Shown: positions 17,584-26,837, counted from the stretch's first letter. The stretch is DNA of 50,474 bases from Salinivirgaceae bacterium (GCA_017551905.1 JAFZKK010000042.1:1-50474), one strand, 5' to 3'. Numbers and translations are program-made. The notes: a model not told the origin generated them from the sequence alone.

Positions 17584-17618
17584 CTAAAAAGGCCGTCTTT
17601 CAAGACGGCCTTTTTTAT
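17584..17618. terminator. Bidirectional rho-independent terminator after porN
   Basis: AAAAAGGCCGTCTT pairs with AAGACGGCCTTTTT around a two-base TC gap (practically a four-base loop). An A run precedes the stem and a T run follows it, so it can end both porN (plus) and thiN (minus), which converge here. Confidence 0.92.
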
Positions 17619-17629
17619 TTTTCCTAATG

Positions 17630-18274
17630 TCAATAATTTAACATTACTATGTAGTGCCCGTCTGCATTTATGGTGAAAGTATTACCATTGGCACTATTTA
17701 ATGTTCCTTGCCACCAATTTGAAAACGGATAGATTTTGTATGCAAGACCGTTGCTGTTCAGCGTTTTGCACGATACGTTGAAAATGGAAATCTGTTGGTC
17801 CGGTCGTGATGTAAAGGTGTGTGTGCCGCAGCATGCAAACATCACTCCGTAGTTTGTGAATATGGCAGCATCGGCTCCCATTTTATTGTATTCGACAAGT
17901 AATGCGATATTCCCGATTGTGTGGTCTTCGCGGTTGCCTGTTGCTCCAACAATGGCAATACGTTTTTTATTTTGGCTGAGTAGTGTTTTTACCGCTTTTG
18001 TCTGGTCGTTGGTATCTTGCTCGTCAATTTTGCAGATAATGTCGCTGTATTTCTGCTTGACCTCAGATGAGACCGAATCGCAATCGCCAACTATGAGGTT
18101 TGGTATAATGTTGTGCGCCAATAGTTTGTCGGCGGCACCATCGCAACACACAATATACTTGCTGTTTTCAATTATTTGCAGCGGTATATTGTGTGTCGGG
18201 TACTCTCCGTTGCCCAATATGGTGGCTTCCGGCGGTGCGCTGAACGGCCAATATTGAGGTGTGTATGAACACAT
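17630..18274 (-). CDS. thiN: Thiamine pyrophosphokinase
   Basis: This 214-residue enzyme transfers pyrophosphate from ATP to thiamine to give thiamine diphosphate. Family motifs in order are VCCDGAADKL (about 43), VGDCDSVSSE (about 61), DEQDTNDQTKAVKTL (about 80) and VGATGNREDHTIGN (about 104). The C-terminal half is the beta-rich thiamine-binding domain (PFSNWWQGTLNSANGNTF). The start overlaps the lpxD stop by one base (TAATG), so the two are translationally coupled although their functions are unrelated. It converges with porN across the shared terminator. Confidence 0.92.
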   Translation of the reverse strand: MCSYTPQYWPFSAPPEATILGNGEYPTHNIPLQIIENSKYIVCCDGAADKLLAHNIIPNLIVGDCDSVSSEVKQKYSDIICKIDEQDTNDQTKAVKTLLSQNKKRIAIVGATGNREDHTIGNIALLVEYNKMGADAAIFTNYGVMFACCGTHTFTSRPDQQISIFNVSCKTLNSNGLAYKIYPFSNWWQGTLNSANGNTFTINADGHYIVMLNY

Positions 18275-19305
18275 TATGCTTTCAGCTGTTTCTCAACATT
18301 GTCGAGGCGTTTGGCTATTTCCGGCAGTTTGCGGAATACCACATATGAGCGCAGCCAGCCTTGATAATCCTGCACCGGTGAGCCAATTATGGTAGTGCCT
18401 TCGGTCTTGATTGTTGAGTTCAGTCCCGACTGTGCGCCAATGTGAGTGCCGTCGGCTACGCTGATGTGTGGCGCAAAGCCCACCTGACCGCCGCACATAC
18501 AGTTGCGTCCAATCTTTGTTGAGCCAGCAATGCCGCACTGCGCCGACATTACGGTGTTCTCGCCAATCTGCACGTTGTGGCCCACTTGCACAAGGTTGTC
18601 GAGTTTCACGCCCTTGTGGACGATGGTTGAGCCCATTGTGGCGCGGTCGACACAAGCGTTGGCGCCAATCTCGACATAATCTTCGATAATCACGTTGCCG
18701 ATTTGCGGAATCTTCTTGTAGTTGTTGTCGGTGTTGGGCGCGAAGCCGAAGCCGTCGGCACCGATTGAGACGCCGGCATGCAGCGTTACGTTGTTGCCAA
18801 GCACGCAGTTATAGTAGATTTTAACGCCCGGGAAAAGAATGCAATTGTCGCCAATCTTCACATTATCACCAATATAGCATTGCGGATAAATCTTCACGTT
18901 CTTGCCGATTTTGGCGTTTGGCCCGATGTAGGCGAAAGCGCCAAGGTAAAGCCCCTCGCCGTAGGTTGCCGACGGGTCGATGAACGATGGCTGCTCAATT
19001 CCGTTTTTGCGCGGAATGACTGCCTCGGCCACCATATCGAGCAACGACGCGAAAGACTCGTAGGCGTTATCCACGTAGATGAGCGTGGTTTGCACCGGCT
19101 CTTCGGGTTTGAAATCGCGGTTCACCAGCACCGCCGACGATTTGGTGGTGTAGATGTAGTGTATGTATTTCGGGTTGGCAAGGAACGACAGCGCGCCCTC
19201 GCGGCCCTCTTCAATCTTTGCCACATCGCGCAGTTTCACATCGGCGTTGCCTACCACTTCGCCCTTCAAGGCCTCGGCAATTTGTGCGGCTGTAAATTCT
19301 ATCAT
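18274..19305 (-). CDS. lpxD: UDP-3-O-(3-hydroxyacyl)glucosamine N-acyltransferase
   Basis: The 343-residue protein has the N-terminal uridine-binding domain ([17 protein letters not shown]) followed by a long left-handed beta helix of hexapeptide repeats ([30 protein letters not shown]). The catalytic His is in [16 protein letters not shown] near residue 177. It adds the second 3-hydroxyacyl chain in lipid A synthesis. In many Bacteroidales lpxD lies beside lpxC-fabZ and lpxA. Here it stands alone after ftsZ (73-base gap) and is coupled to thiN. A C-terminal coiled segment closes the trimeric protein ([18 protein letters not shown]). Confidence 0.95.
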   Translation of the reverse strand: MIEFTAAQIAEALKGEVVGNADVKLRDVAKIEEGREGALSFLANPKYIHYIYTTKSSAVLVNRDFKPEEPVQTTLIYVDNAYESFASLLDMVAEAVIPRKNGIEQPSFIDPSATYGEGLYLGAFAYIGPNAKIGKNVKIYPQCYIGDNVKIGDNCILFPGVKIYYNCVLGNNVTLHAGVSIGADGFGFAPNTDNNYKKIPQIGNVIIEDYVEIGANACVDRATMGSTIVHKGVKLDNLVQVGHNVQIGENTVMSAQCGIAGSTKIGRNCMCGGQVGFAPHISVADGTHIGAQSGLNSTIKTEGTTIIGSPVQDYQGWLRSYVVFRKLPEIAKRLDNVEKQLKA

Positions 19306-19378
19306 TTTGAGTTATAAGTTTTTAAGTTACAAGTTTTAAGTATCGGCGCGCTGTGGCACATCGCCGTTTACAGTTTCG

Positions 19379-20779
19379 TTAATCTACATTATCGTAAAGG
19401 TACGGATTGTTGCCGAAACTGCCGTCGCTATTGATTGTCTTGCGCGATATGTTTTCGGCTACATTCACGTTTTGGCCGACGTTGCCTTGCATCTGTTGAC
19501 GCATATATGCCGGTTGGTTTTCCATCTCAATAAGCTCTTGTTCAGTGCCATATCGCATTGGCTGAATGTTTGTGGCATTTGGCTGAGCGGTGTTTGCAAA
19601 CTGGAATTTCAGCTCGGCTTGAACAGCCTCACTTTCAGACATTTTTACATCATCGAGGGTGAAGTGTTCAATCATATTTGGATTGTTCACCGGGAAATCG
19701 GTGGTAAACTCCTGTTTAGTCTCGGCTGAGTGGATGGGTTCCGATTCCGCGCCTAAAACTTTTTTCTCAATTTTGGCTGGTTCCGAAGGCAGAAACTCGC
19801 TGAGACTGTCATCGGCAAAGCCAGTGGCGATAACGGTTACGCTAAGGGCATCGCCTAACGAATCGTCGAAAGTTGTGCCCCAGATGATGTCGGCGTTGTT
19901 GCCCGCCTTGTCTTGAACGAAGTCGTTTATGTAGCAAACCTCATCCATCGAAGCTTCGTTTTGAGCGCTTGAGATTATGTTCAGCAAGATGTTTTTTGCA
20001 CCATCGATGTTGTTGTTGCTGAGGAGCGGCGAGTTCAATGCTTTCTCAATAGCCTCATGCGCGCGGTTTTCGCCGGTTGCACTGGCCGAGCCCATCAGGG
20101 CAATGCCGCTGTCGGTCATAACAGTCTTGACATCAGCAAAATCGACATTTACGCCGCCGTGAACGGTGATAATTTCAGCTATGCCTTTGGCAGCCAAAGT
20201 CAGAATGTCGTCGGCGTTGCCAAATGCTTGGCTCCATGGGCATTTGCCGTATATCTCGCGGATTTTGTCGTTCTCGATAACCAAAAGAGCGTCAACGCTG
20301 CGGCGCATCTCTTTCAAACCTTCGATGGCGTTGTTTATGCGTTTTGAACCCTCAAAGTGGAACGGAAGTGTTACAATGCCAACGGTAAGTATTCCCATCT
20401 CCTTGGCTTGCTGTGCGATAACCGGAGCGGCGCCCGAACCTGTGCCACCGCCCATACCGGCAGTCACAAATACCATTTTGGCGTTGTGCGAAAGCATTTC
20501 GGCAATCTCGTCGTAGCTTTCAATGGCGGCGTCGCGGCCTTGGCTTGGTTCGTTACCCGCACCAAGTCCCTCGGTAAGGGTGGCGCCCAACTGTATTTTG
20601 TTGACAATTGGGCTGTTTTTCAGCGCCTGATTGTCGGTGTTGCAGATTACAAAGTCAACGCCGGTAATTCCTTTGTTGAACATGTGGTTTACAGCGTTTC
20701 CGCCGCTTCCGCCAACTCCTATCACTTTTATTATCGATGAGTTGTCTTGCGGTAAATCGAAGTTCATTAATTCGTCCAT
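19379..20779 (-). CDS. ftsZ: Cell division GTPase FtsZ
   Basis: The 466-residue tubulin homologue has the GTP-binding G-box GGGTGSG at 110-116, the N-terminal VIGVGGSGGNAVNHM (about 19-33) and NTDNQAL (48-54). The globular domain ends near residue 325 with VTVIATGF. A variable linker of about 90 residues follows. Two short conserved-looking segments lie in the tail: ENQPAYMRQQ, which resembles the usual FtsA-binding peptide, and the extreme C-terminus NNPYLYDNVD. It forms the division ring and lies 18 bases after ftsA. It is the last division gene of the dcw cluster. Confidence 0.98.
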   Translation of the reverse strand: MDELMNFDLPQDNSSIIKVIGVGGSGGNAVNHMFNKGITGVDFVICNTDNQALKNSPIVNKIQLGATLTEGLGAGNEPSQGRDAAIESYDEIAEMLSHNAKMVFVTAGMGGGTGSGAAPVIAQQAKEMGILTVGIVTLPFHFEGSKRINNAIEGLKEMRRSVDALLVIENDKIREIYGKCPWSQAFGNADDILTLAAKGIAEIITVHGGVNVDFADVKTVMTDSGIALMGSASATGENRAHEAIEKALNSPLLSNNNIDGAKNILLNIISSAQNEASMDEVCYINDFVQDKAGNNADIIWGTTFDDSLGDALSVTVIATGFADDSLSEFLPSEPAKIEKKVLGAESEPIHSAETKQEFTTDFPVNNPNMIEHFTLDDVKMSESEAVQAELKFQFANTAQPNATNIQPMRYGTEQELIEMENQPAYMRQQMQGNVGQNVNVAENISRKTINSDGSFGNNPYLYDNVD

Positions 20780-20797
20780 AGCTTTATTTTTTATTGG

Positions 20798-22150
20798 TTA
20801 TACATTTTCGTCGTCTACAACTGTTGCCCAATCGGTGAATTTACTCCACATTTTCTTGATTTTCTCACCGGCTTTTCCGCCTTTTTCAGATTTCTTGGCC
20901 GGTTCGTCTTGAGTGTTGCCGGTTGTTTTGGCGTCGGTTTCATCCTTTTTGTCGGCAACGCGGTTTGTACTGTTTTTATCGAAATTGAGCTCGTTTACTT
21001 TCAAATCTTCAAGGCCCATTGTCAAAAGACCAATGGCTGTTGCATTGCTTGGCAGATTGGTAACCATTTCTTGCTTGTCGACACGTTTGTTGGGTAGGCC
21101 GATGCGGACATCCATTCCTGTGCGCAGAGAGAAAAGTTGGGGCAGGTTTCTAAGCAACGAGCCGCCACCGGTTACCACAATTCCGGCTCCCAGTTTGTCT
21201 TTTGTCCCCGACACCTCAATAACCTGCATCATGGTGGCGATAAGTTCTTCCATACGTGAGCGAATGATGTAAGCCAGATTATACACCGATATCTCTTTGG
21301 GTTTCATTCCGTTGTGGCCGGGAATTGAAACCATTTGCATCTTCATTTTCTCAGTTGCCCAGGCCGAACCATACTGAACTTTCAGGTCTTCAGCGTCTTT
21401 CTCAATTATTTTGCAACCTTGCTTGATATCGCTTGTTATGATGTTGCCTCCGCAAGGAATTACGGAAGTGTAACAGATGCGTCCGTTGCAGAATATGGCG
21501 ATGTCGGTGGTGCCGCCGCCAATATCGACAAGCGCGACTCCAAGGTCTTTGTCGTCTTCAGTAAGCACGGCTGTTGATGACGCCAGCGGCTCCAATATCA
21601 AGCCTTTGACTTTTATCCCGTTTCTCTCAACGCAACTGCGCAGGTTGTTGGCGGCTGCGGTTTTACCGAACACTATGTGGAAGTTGCCTCTAAACTGTTT
21701 TCCTGATATGCCTACCGGATTTTTTATATCCGACTCATTGTCAACAGTATAGTTTTGCGGGAGGATATGCAGAATCTCTTCGCCCATTTCTCTCGGCACT
21801 TCGCGCATTTGATTTGTCAGAGCATCGACTTCGGCCTGCGAAATGGCATCGTTGGCAGAATTCCGGTTTACCGGCTGGTTGAAACACTGGCTGCGTATGT
21901 GCTGTCCGGCAATGCCAACATAGGCTTCGGTGATTTTCATATTGGCTTCGGTTTCGGCCTGGCTGACAGCCGAAGCAATAGAAGTCGTAACTTCCTCAAT
22001 GTTAAGCACAGCGCCGCGTTTCATGCCGCGCGACTCGGTGCGTCCATAACCCAAAATATCGATGCTGCCGTGTTCGTTTTTACGGCCAATCAGAGCCACA
22101 ATTTTTGTGGTGCCGACATCGATTGCTGCAACAATTTTGTTTTCGTCCAT
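20798..22150 (-). CDS. ftsA: Cell division actin homologue FtsA
   Basis: The 450-residue protein has actin-family phosphate loops (AAIDVGTTKIVALIG at about 8-22, VDIGGGTTDIAIF near 208) and an adenosine motif (GIVVTGGGSLLRNLPQLF). The 1C domain typical of FtsA is present (ITEAYVGIAGQHIRS). After the core there is a charged linker rich in Lys, Asp and Thr (about residues 375-430). The C-terminal segment GKAGEKIKKMWSKFTDW could be the amphipathic membrane helix. It tethers FtsZ filaments to the membrane. It starts two bases after the ftsQ stop. Confidence 0.97.
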   Translation of the reverse strand: MDENKIVAAIDVGTTKIVALIGRKNEHGSIDILGYGRTESRGMKRGAVLNIEEVTTSIASAVSQAETEANMKITEAYVGIAGQHIRSQCFNQPVNRNSANDAISQAEVDALTNQMREVPREMGEEILHILPQNYTVDNESDIKNPVGISGKQFRGNFHIVFGKTAAANNLRSCVERNGIKVKGLILEPLASSTAVLTEDDKDLGVALVDIGGGTTDIAIFCNGRICYTSVIPCGGNIITSDIKQGCKIIEKDAEDLKVQYGSAWATEKMKMQMVSIPGHNGMKPKEISVYNLAYIIRSRMEELIATMMQVIEVSGTKDKLGAGIVVTGGGSLLRNLPQLFSLRTGMDVRIGLPNKRVDKQEMVTNLPSNATAIGLLTMGLEDLKVNELNFDKNSTNRVADKKDETDAKTTGNTQDEPAKKSEKGGKAGEKIKKMWSKFTDWATVVDDENV

Positions 22151-22152
22151 AG

Positions 22153-22956
22153 CTATATTCGTTTAGTACAAACTATTTGATTCTTATATTTCAGACTGAT
22201 AGTCCGATATTTATTCCATCCGTATTGCGACAGACCTTGCTTGTAGAAAGCCTCAAGATTCTCAAGTTTCTCGTTGAGGTTCTCTACGCTGCCAAGTTCG
22301 ATAATGTGATTGCCCACGCGCGGCACAAGCTCGATGTCGCCTTTGGAGTTCACATATATCTGTTCAAATTGCGACCGCCACAGCTTGCTGTCGTTTATTG
22401 TCAGCACAAGTTTGAACAGGTCGGGGATTATCTCGCCCGACGATTTGTCGCCTTTCGCCATTCGCAGCTTCATGTTTTCGCCAACATGGTCCATGTAGGG
22501 CTCTTTCAGATAGCCGCTTGCCACAATCACGTGCGCCGTATATTTCTTGCTCAGCGGCATCACCTGCCCGTTGTTGTCGATGTAGTAGCTGTCGCCGTTT
22601 TGGTTTATGATGCGCATCAAGGGCTGACGTTGCTCAATGCTGATGCCAAGCTCGCCGTAAACAGTGCGGAAAACCTCGGCATGCCGTATCGATTTGTTAT
22701 GGTGCTGCAAGATGTTTTCGATATAGTGAATGTTTACGGAGTCCATTCGTTTGTTTTCAATCTTAATGTTCTCTTTTTTAAACACATCGACAATGTCCGA
22801 TTCTGAAATGAACTTGTTGTGGCTGTTGTCGTCAATTTTTACCGACACACCGGTTACGCGCACGTTTTTGTACTCAGCGTCGGTGAGCGCAACGGCCGTG
22901 ACGGTGTATCCGGCAAGCAACAACCAAATCAATATGTTCTTCAGTTTCTCTTTCAT
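22153..22956 (-). CDS. ftsQ: Cell division protein FtsQ
   Basis: This is a bitopic membrane protein: short cytoplasmic tail, one helix (LKNILIWLLLAGYTVTAVAL), then a POTRA-like domain (VRVTGVSVKIDDNSHNKFI) and a beta domain (IYVNSKGDIELVPRVG). It is a divergent FtsQ, identified by topology and by position between murC and ftsA. A longer frame begins at an ATG at 22983, but that codon lies inside a palindromic repeat (22975-22999) and would add MASENQKSK. The ATG at 22956 is preferred because it gives a typical short N-terminus. The start choice is uncertain. Confidence 0.85.
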   Translation of the reverse strand: MKEKLKNILIWLLLAGYTVTAVALTDAEYKNVRVTGVSVKIDDNSHNKFISESDIVDVFKKENIKIENKRMDSVNIHYIENILQHHNKSIRHAEVFRTVYGELGISIEQRQPLMRIINQNGDSYYIDNNGQVMPLSKKYTAHVIVASGYLKEPYMDHVGENMKLRMAKGDKSSGEIIPDLFKLVLTINDSKLWRSQFEQIYVNSKGDIELVPRVGNHIIELGSVENLNEKLENLEAFYKQGLSQYGWNKYRTISLKYKNQIVCTKRI

Positions 22957-22974
22957 TTTCGATTTTTGATTTTC

Positions 22975-22999
22975 GGACGCCATAATATGACGTCCCTAC
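22975..22999. repeat. Eroded GTAGAGACG-type palindrome at the ftsQ start
   Basis: The plus strand reads GGACGCCATAATATGACGTCC followed by CTAC. It has the same CATA(A/T)TATG centre as the copy at 3225-3253, in the opposite orientation. The outer right arm is kept (CGTCCCTAC) and the outer left arm is lost where it meets ftsQ. Confidence 0.7.
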
Positions 23000-23058
23000 A
23001 AAACTCCGTTTCCTTTATGCCTTATAACTTATAACTTCCTAACTTTTAAACTTATAAC

Positions 23059-24438
23059 TCACTTTATCATCGCCTGATGTATCGGTTCAATCAATGTGTC
23101 GATGTTGCCGGCGCCCATTGTGAGCAACACACCCGACGTTATTTTCACAGCCTCGTCCTTCAGTCGGTTGAACGGGCAGAACATTTTGTCTTTCAGCTTC
23201 ATACGTTCCAGAATCATCTCGCTTGAAACGCCTTCAATCGGTAGCTCGCGGGCGGGGTAGATGTCGGTGATTATCACGCGGTCGGCCATATCCAAGGCGG
23301 CAGCAAACTCATCGGCAAAATCGCGCGTGCGGCTGTACAGGTGCGGTTGGAACATCACCGTCACGGTGCGGCCCGGGTAGAAATCACGCACCGAACGCAG
23401 GCAGGCCTTGATTTCCTCGGGGTGATGCGCGTAATCGTCGATGAACACCAAATCGGCGTTTTTGAAGCGGATGTCGAAGCGGCGGCGCACACCGGCGTAT
23501 CCGGCCAAGCCGCACCTGATTTCGCTTTCCGACGCGCCCGCGAACATTGCCACAGCCGTTGCCGCCACAGCGTTCTCAACGTTGTAGAGAGCCGGCATTC
23601 CAAGTTCGATGTTGGTAATCACGCCGTTGGGCGTCACAATGTCGAAAGCGTACTCGCCGTTCGCAATGTGGATATTCTTTGCGTAGAAATCTGCCTCACT
23701 GTCAAGCGCATACGAGTAATATTTCACACCCTCGTTGGCCTTGTGGTCGAGCTTGACGCCTTTCTTGATGATGACCACGCCATCGTGCTTCACCTGCCCG
23801 ACGAACTTGGCAAACGCCTTCTCAACCTCGGCCTTGTTGCCGTAGATGTCGAGGTGGTCGGCGTCCATAGCGCTGATGAGCGCAATATGCGGGTAGAGCG
23901 TCAGGAACGAGCGGTCGAACTCGTCGGCCTCAATCACCACCCACGGCGACTCGGGCTTGATGACAACATTGGTGTTGAAATTCTTGCTTACGCCGCCCAG
24001 GAAAGCGTTCACGCCAATCCGCGTTTGGTCCAGAATGCAGGTTGTCATTGTCGAAATCGACGTTTTGCCGTGCGTTCCGGCAATGCAAGCCGCGTAGCTG
24101 TCTTGCGCGATGATTCCCAAAGCCACCGAGCGTTTCACAACATCGTAGCCGTTGGTTTTGAAGAAGTTAAGAATCGGGCTGTCACCGGGGATGGCCGGGG
24201 TGTAAACCACCAGCGTACGCTCAACATCGGTTTTGAACACGTCGGCAATGGTGTCGGTGTCGTCATCGAAAGTTGTGAGCGCGCCATCGGCCTCAAGGCG
24301 TTTGGTGATATCGGACGATGAGCGGTCGTAGCCGCCAACCGTGTAGCCGGTGCGCATAAACCATTGGGCCAGCGCACTCATTCCGATGCCGCCTATTCCT
24401 ACAAAAAACGCTTTATTATAATCGGTCAACTTCTTCAT
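23059..24438 (-). CDS. murC: UDP-N-acetylmuramate-L-alanine ligase
   Basis: The 459-residue Mur ligase adds L-Ala to UDP-MurNAc. The N-terminal Rossmann motif is FVGIGGIGMSALAQWF (about 12-27). The ATP P-loop is AGTHGKTSISTM, and the central domain holds MDADHLDIYG and DDYAHHPEEI. The frame is open from 24465, but the ATG at 24438 overlaps the murG stop as ATGA and starts at the family's usual residue. ftsQ begins after a gap of about 100 bases. Confidence 0.97.
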   Translation of the reverse strand: MKKLTDYNKAFFVGIGGIGMSALAQWFMRTGYTVGGYDRSSSDITKRLEADGALTTFDDDTDTIADVFKTDVERTLVVYTPAIPGDSPILNFFKTNGYDVVKRSVALGIIAQDSYAACIAGTHGKTSISTMTTCILDQTRIGVNAFLGGVSKNFNTNVVIKPESPWVVIEADEFDRSFLTLYPHIALISAMDADHLDIYGNKAEVEKAFAKFVGQVKHDGVVIIKKGVKLDHKANEGVKYYSYALDSEADFYAKNIHIANGEYAFDIVTPNGVITNIELGMPALYNVENAVAATAVAMFAGASESEIRCGLAGYAGVRRRFDIRFKNADLVFIDDYAHHPEEIKACLRSVRDFYPGRTVTVMFQPHLYSRTRDFADEFAAALDMADRVIITDIYPARELPIEGVSSEMILERMKLKDKMFCPFNRLKDEAVKITSGVLLTMGAGNIDTLIEPIHQAMIK

Positions 24439-25541
24439 AATGCAATTTTTAGCACTTGCTTGCAAATGACTTCGTCGGCATTCGGCAAAGCCATTTTCTT
24501 AATGTTTATGCGCAGACGAACCTGTTGCTCGTCGTCTTCAATCAGTTTCACAGCCTCAGGCACAAGCGTGTCGGCGGCTTCCTTGTCGGAAACCATCAGC
24601 GCGGCGTTGTTCTTCACCAGCGCCAGTGCGTTTTTGGTCTGATGGTCCTCGGCAACATTGGGGCTGGGCACCAGAATTACCGGTTTTCCAACAAGGCACA
24701 ACTCCGAAATAGTACCGGCACCGGCGCGTGATATTATCACATCGGCCACCGAGAAAGCGAAGTCCATGCGGTTGATGAACGGATAGATGTGTATGTTCGG
24801 GTTGTTGTACTGCGATGCTTCGGCAATGGCGCTGTCGTAGTAGGTTTTTCCGGTTTGCCAAATCACTTGCACTTTTTTGCGGATGAGCAGGTCGAGGTTG
24901 CTGCCGATGCACTCGTTGATGGTGCGCGCGCCAAGGCTTCCTCCAATCACAAGCAGTGTTTTCATGCTATTGTTCTGGCTTAGATTGAAGAACTTATAAG
25001 CCTCAGGCTGGTTCAGTTTTATATCTTGCAAATCCTTGCGCACAGGGTTGCCAGTCAGCACAATTTTTTCAGCGGGGAAGAAACGCTCCATGCCTTCGTA
25101 TGCCACGCAGATGCTTTGGGCACGCTTGGCCAGAAGTTTGTTGGTCAGGCCGGCAAATCCGTTCTGTTCCTGGATGAGTGTCGGAATGCCCATTTTTTGT
25201 GCGGTCCAAAGCAGCGGACCACTGGCGTATCCACCTACACCAACCACAGCATTAGGCTTAAAGGTGCGAATTATACTGCGGCATTTGAATAAGCTGACGA
25301 ACAGCTTCGGCAGGAACATCAGATTTTTGAATATGGAGCTGCGTTGCAGTCCGGCTATCGGCAGGCCGATGATTTTGAATCCTGCGGCCGGCACTTTCTC
25401 CATTTCCATGCGGTTGTGTGCACCCACAAACAGAATCTCCGAGTCGGGCAATTCCCGCTTGATGGCTTTTGCTATTGATATGGCCGGAAAGATGTGTCCG
25501 CCTGTTCCGCCACCGCTTATTATGAATCGTTTTGTTTCCAT
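24435..25541 (-). CDS. murG: UDP-GlcNAc:lipid I N-acetylglucosaminyltransferase
   Basis: The 368-residue GT28 enzyme converts lipid I to lipid II at the inner face of the membrane. Signatures are ISGGGTGGHIFPAISIA near the N-terminus, VGVGGYASGPLLWTAQ, VIGGSLGARTINE and the donor site SRAGAGTISELCLVGKPVILVP. The ATG at 25541 comes right after the ftsW stop (one base between). The frame open to 25571 would overlap ftsW and add ten unsupported residues. Its stop overlaps murC by four bases. Confidence 0.97.
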   Translation of the reverse strand: METKRFIISGGGTGGHIFPAISIAKAIKRELPDSEILFVGAHNRMEMEKVPAAGFKIIGLPIAGLQRSSIFKNLMFLPKLFVSLFKCRSIIRTFKPNAVVGVGGYASGPLLWTAQKMGIPTLIQEQNGFAGLTNKLLAKRAQSICVAYEGMERFFPAEKIVLTGNPVRKDLQDIKLNQPEAYKFFNLSQNNSMKTLLVIGGSLGARTINECIGSNLDLLIRKKVQVIWQTGKTYYDSAIAEASQYNNPNIHIYPFINRMDFAFSVADVIISRAGAGTISELCLVGKPVILVPSPNVAEDHQTKNALALVKNNAALMVSDKEAADTLVPEAVKLIEDDEQQVRLRINIKKMALPNADEVICKQVLKIAL

Positions 25542-25542
25542 T

Positions 25543-26733
25543 TTATTCTGTTTTATCGTTCGTATTTTCAACTAATTGAGGTTCGTATAAGTCACCGCCT
25601 TCGGCATATCGGCTTACGTTCAAGATAATTCCTATCGATATGCTTGTGAAGACGATAGACGTTCCGCCCATGCTCACAAGAGGCAGAGTCTGTCCTGTGA
25701 CAGGGAATAGGTTCACAGCCACGCCCATATTGAAAAAGGCCTGAACCACAAGGCTTAACGATAGTCCGATGCATAAAAATGCAGGGTACGTTCGCAAACT
25801 TTTCTTGACAATTTTTCGCGCTCGCAGCAGCAGAATCAGATACAATGCAAGTACGAATGTGCCGCCGATAATGCCCGATTCCTCCACAATTATGGCGTAG
25901 ATGAAGTCGGAATAGGGGTGTGGCAGGAAGTTTCGCTGCGTGCTGTTGCCCGGGCCTTGTCCCATAATGCCGCCGTTCACAATAGCCATTTTCGAGTGGT
26001 CCGACTGGAAACTATGTTCGGCGTCGTTGTTGTCGCCCAAACCTATAAAGTTCTCTATACGGGCTTTGATTGTCGCTACACGTCCGATTTTACTAATCGG
26101 CGGAACGGCGTAGGCGAGTAGCAGCATAAAGACCAATCCAGCCAGTATGCATCCGAACAGTTTGCCTAACAGTACGAGTTTGATGCCTCCGATGTACATT
26201 ATCACGCAGCAGATGAAGAACAGCATGGCCGATGTCGAGAAGTCGGCTCCGAAGATAAGTAGGCAGATGACGCCCACCCATTTGATAATCGGCCAGAAAG
26301 CTGCATTTGGGTCTTCAATCTTATCCTGATTGCTGCCAAGTACGCGGGCGATGTAGAGAATGATGGCAATTTTCGCCAAATCGGACGTTTGGAACTGAAC
26401 ACCAAATATCGATACCCATCGAGAGGCCGAGTTGAGGCTGACACCGCATAATAGTGTGAATATCAGCAAACCGACACTCAGATACAGCAAACCCATTGTA
26501 ATTCTGTGAAATACCCTGTAGGGAATGCGGTGGATAAGCCAAATCAGTCCGATTCCAAAAACGAGGAAGCTTCCGTGGCGGATAAGGTAGAACGCAGTGT
26601 TTCCGCCCATCTTCTTGTATGCCAATGTGCCTGTCGCGCTATAGACAGTCAGTATCGACACAATCGACAGCAGAAACACGATAATCCATATCGTGGTGTC
26701 ACCTTTGAAATATTTCAGAAACTTCTCTTTCAT
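25543..26733 (-). CDS. ftsW: Peptidoglycan glycosyltransferase FtsW
   Basis: This is a 396-residue SEDS-family membrane protein with about ten helices. It polymerises lipid II with its partner FtsI. Family segments are FQTSDLAKIAIILYIAR, VNGGIMGQGPGNSTQRNFLP, YSDFIYAIIVEESGIIGG and the C-terminal NLFPVTGQTLPLVSMGGTS. Position between murD and murG in the dcw cluster supports FtsW rather than RodA. A 104-base spacer with GTTTAGA repeats separates it from murD. Confidence 0.96.
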   Translation of the reverse strand: MKEKFLKYFKGDTTIWIIVFLLSIVSILTVYSATGTLAYKKMGGNTAFYLIRHGSFLVFGIGLIWLIHRIPYRVFHRITMGLLYLSVGLLIFTLLCGVSLNSASRWVSIFGVQFQTSDLAKIAIILYIARVLGSNQDKIEDPNAAFWPIIKWVGVICLLIFGADFSTSAMLFFICCVIMYIGGIKLVLLGKLFGCILAGLVFMLLLAYAVPPISKIGRVATIKARIENFIGLGDNNDAEHSFQSDHSKMAIVNGGIMGQGPGNSTQRNFLPHPYSDFIYAIIVEESGIIGGTFVLALYLILLLRARKIVKKSLRTYPAFLCIGLSLSLVVQAFFNMGVAVNLFPVTGQTLPLVSMGGTSIVFTSISIGIILNVSRYAEGGDLYEPQLVENTNDKTE

Positions 26734-26737
26734 TCAA

Positions 26738-26821
26738 CGTTTAGAGTTTAGAAGTTTAGAGTTTAGAAGTTTAGTTTGGTTTAGAATGAAATGTCTAAAC
26801 CCTAAACAGCGAAGCGTCTAA
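26738..26821. repeat. Intergenic GTTTAGA direct repeats and AGCGAAGCG element
   Basis: The word GTTTAGAGTTTAGAA is repeated in tandem from 26738 to about 26785. CTAAACAGCGAAGCGTCTAA follows at 26802-26821. The last element recurs in reverse orientation at 42963-42982. Confidence 0.6.
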
Positions 26822-26837
26822 CCTTCTTACCTTTTCA

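Noticed and set aside
23341..24321. 326-codon plus-strand frame opposite murC
   Set aside because: Antisense shadow of murC with low-complexity His/Val/Asp-rich translation.
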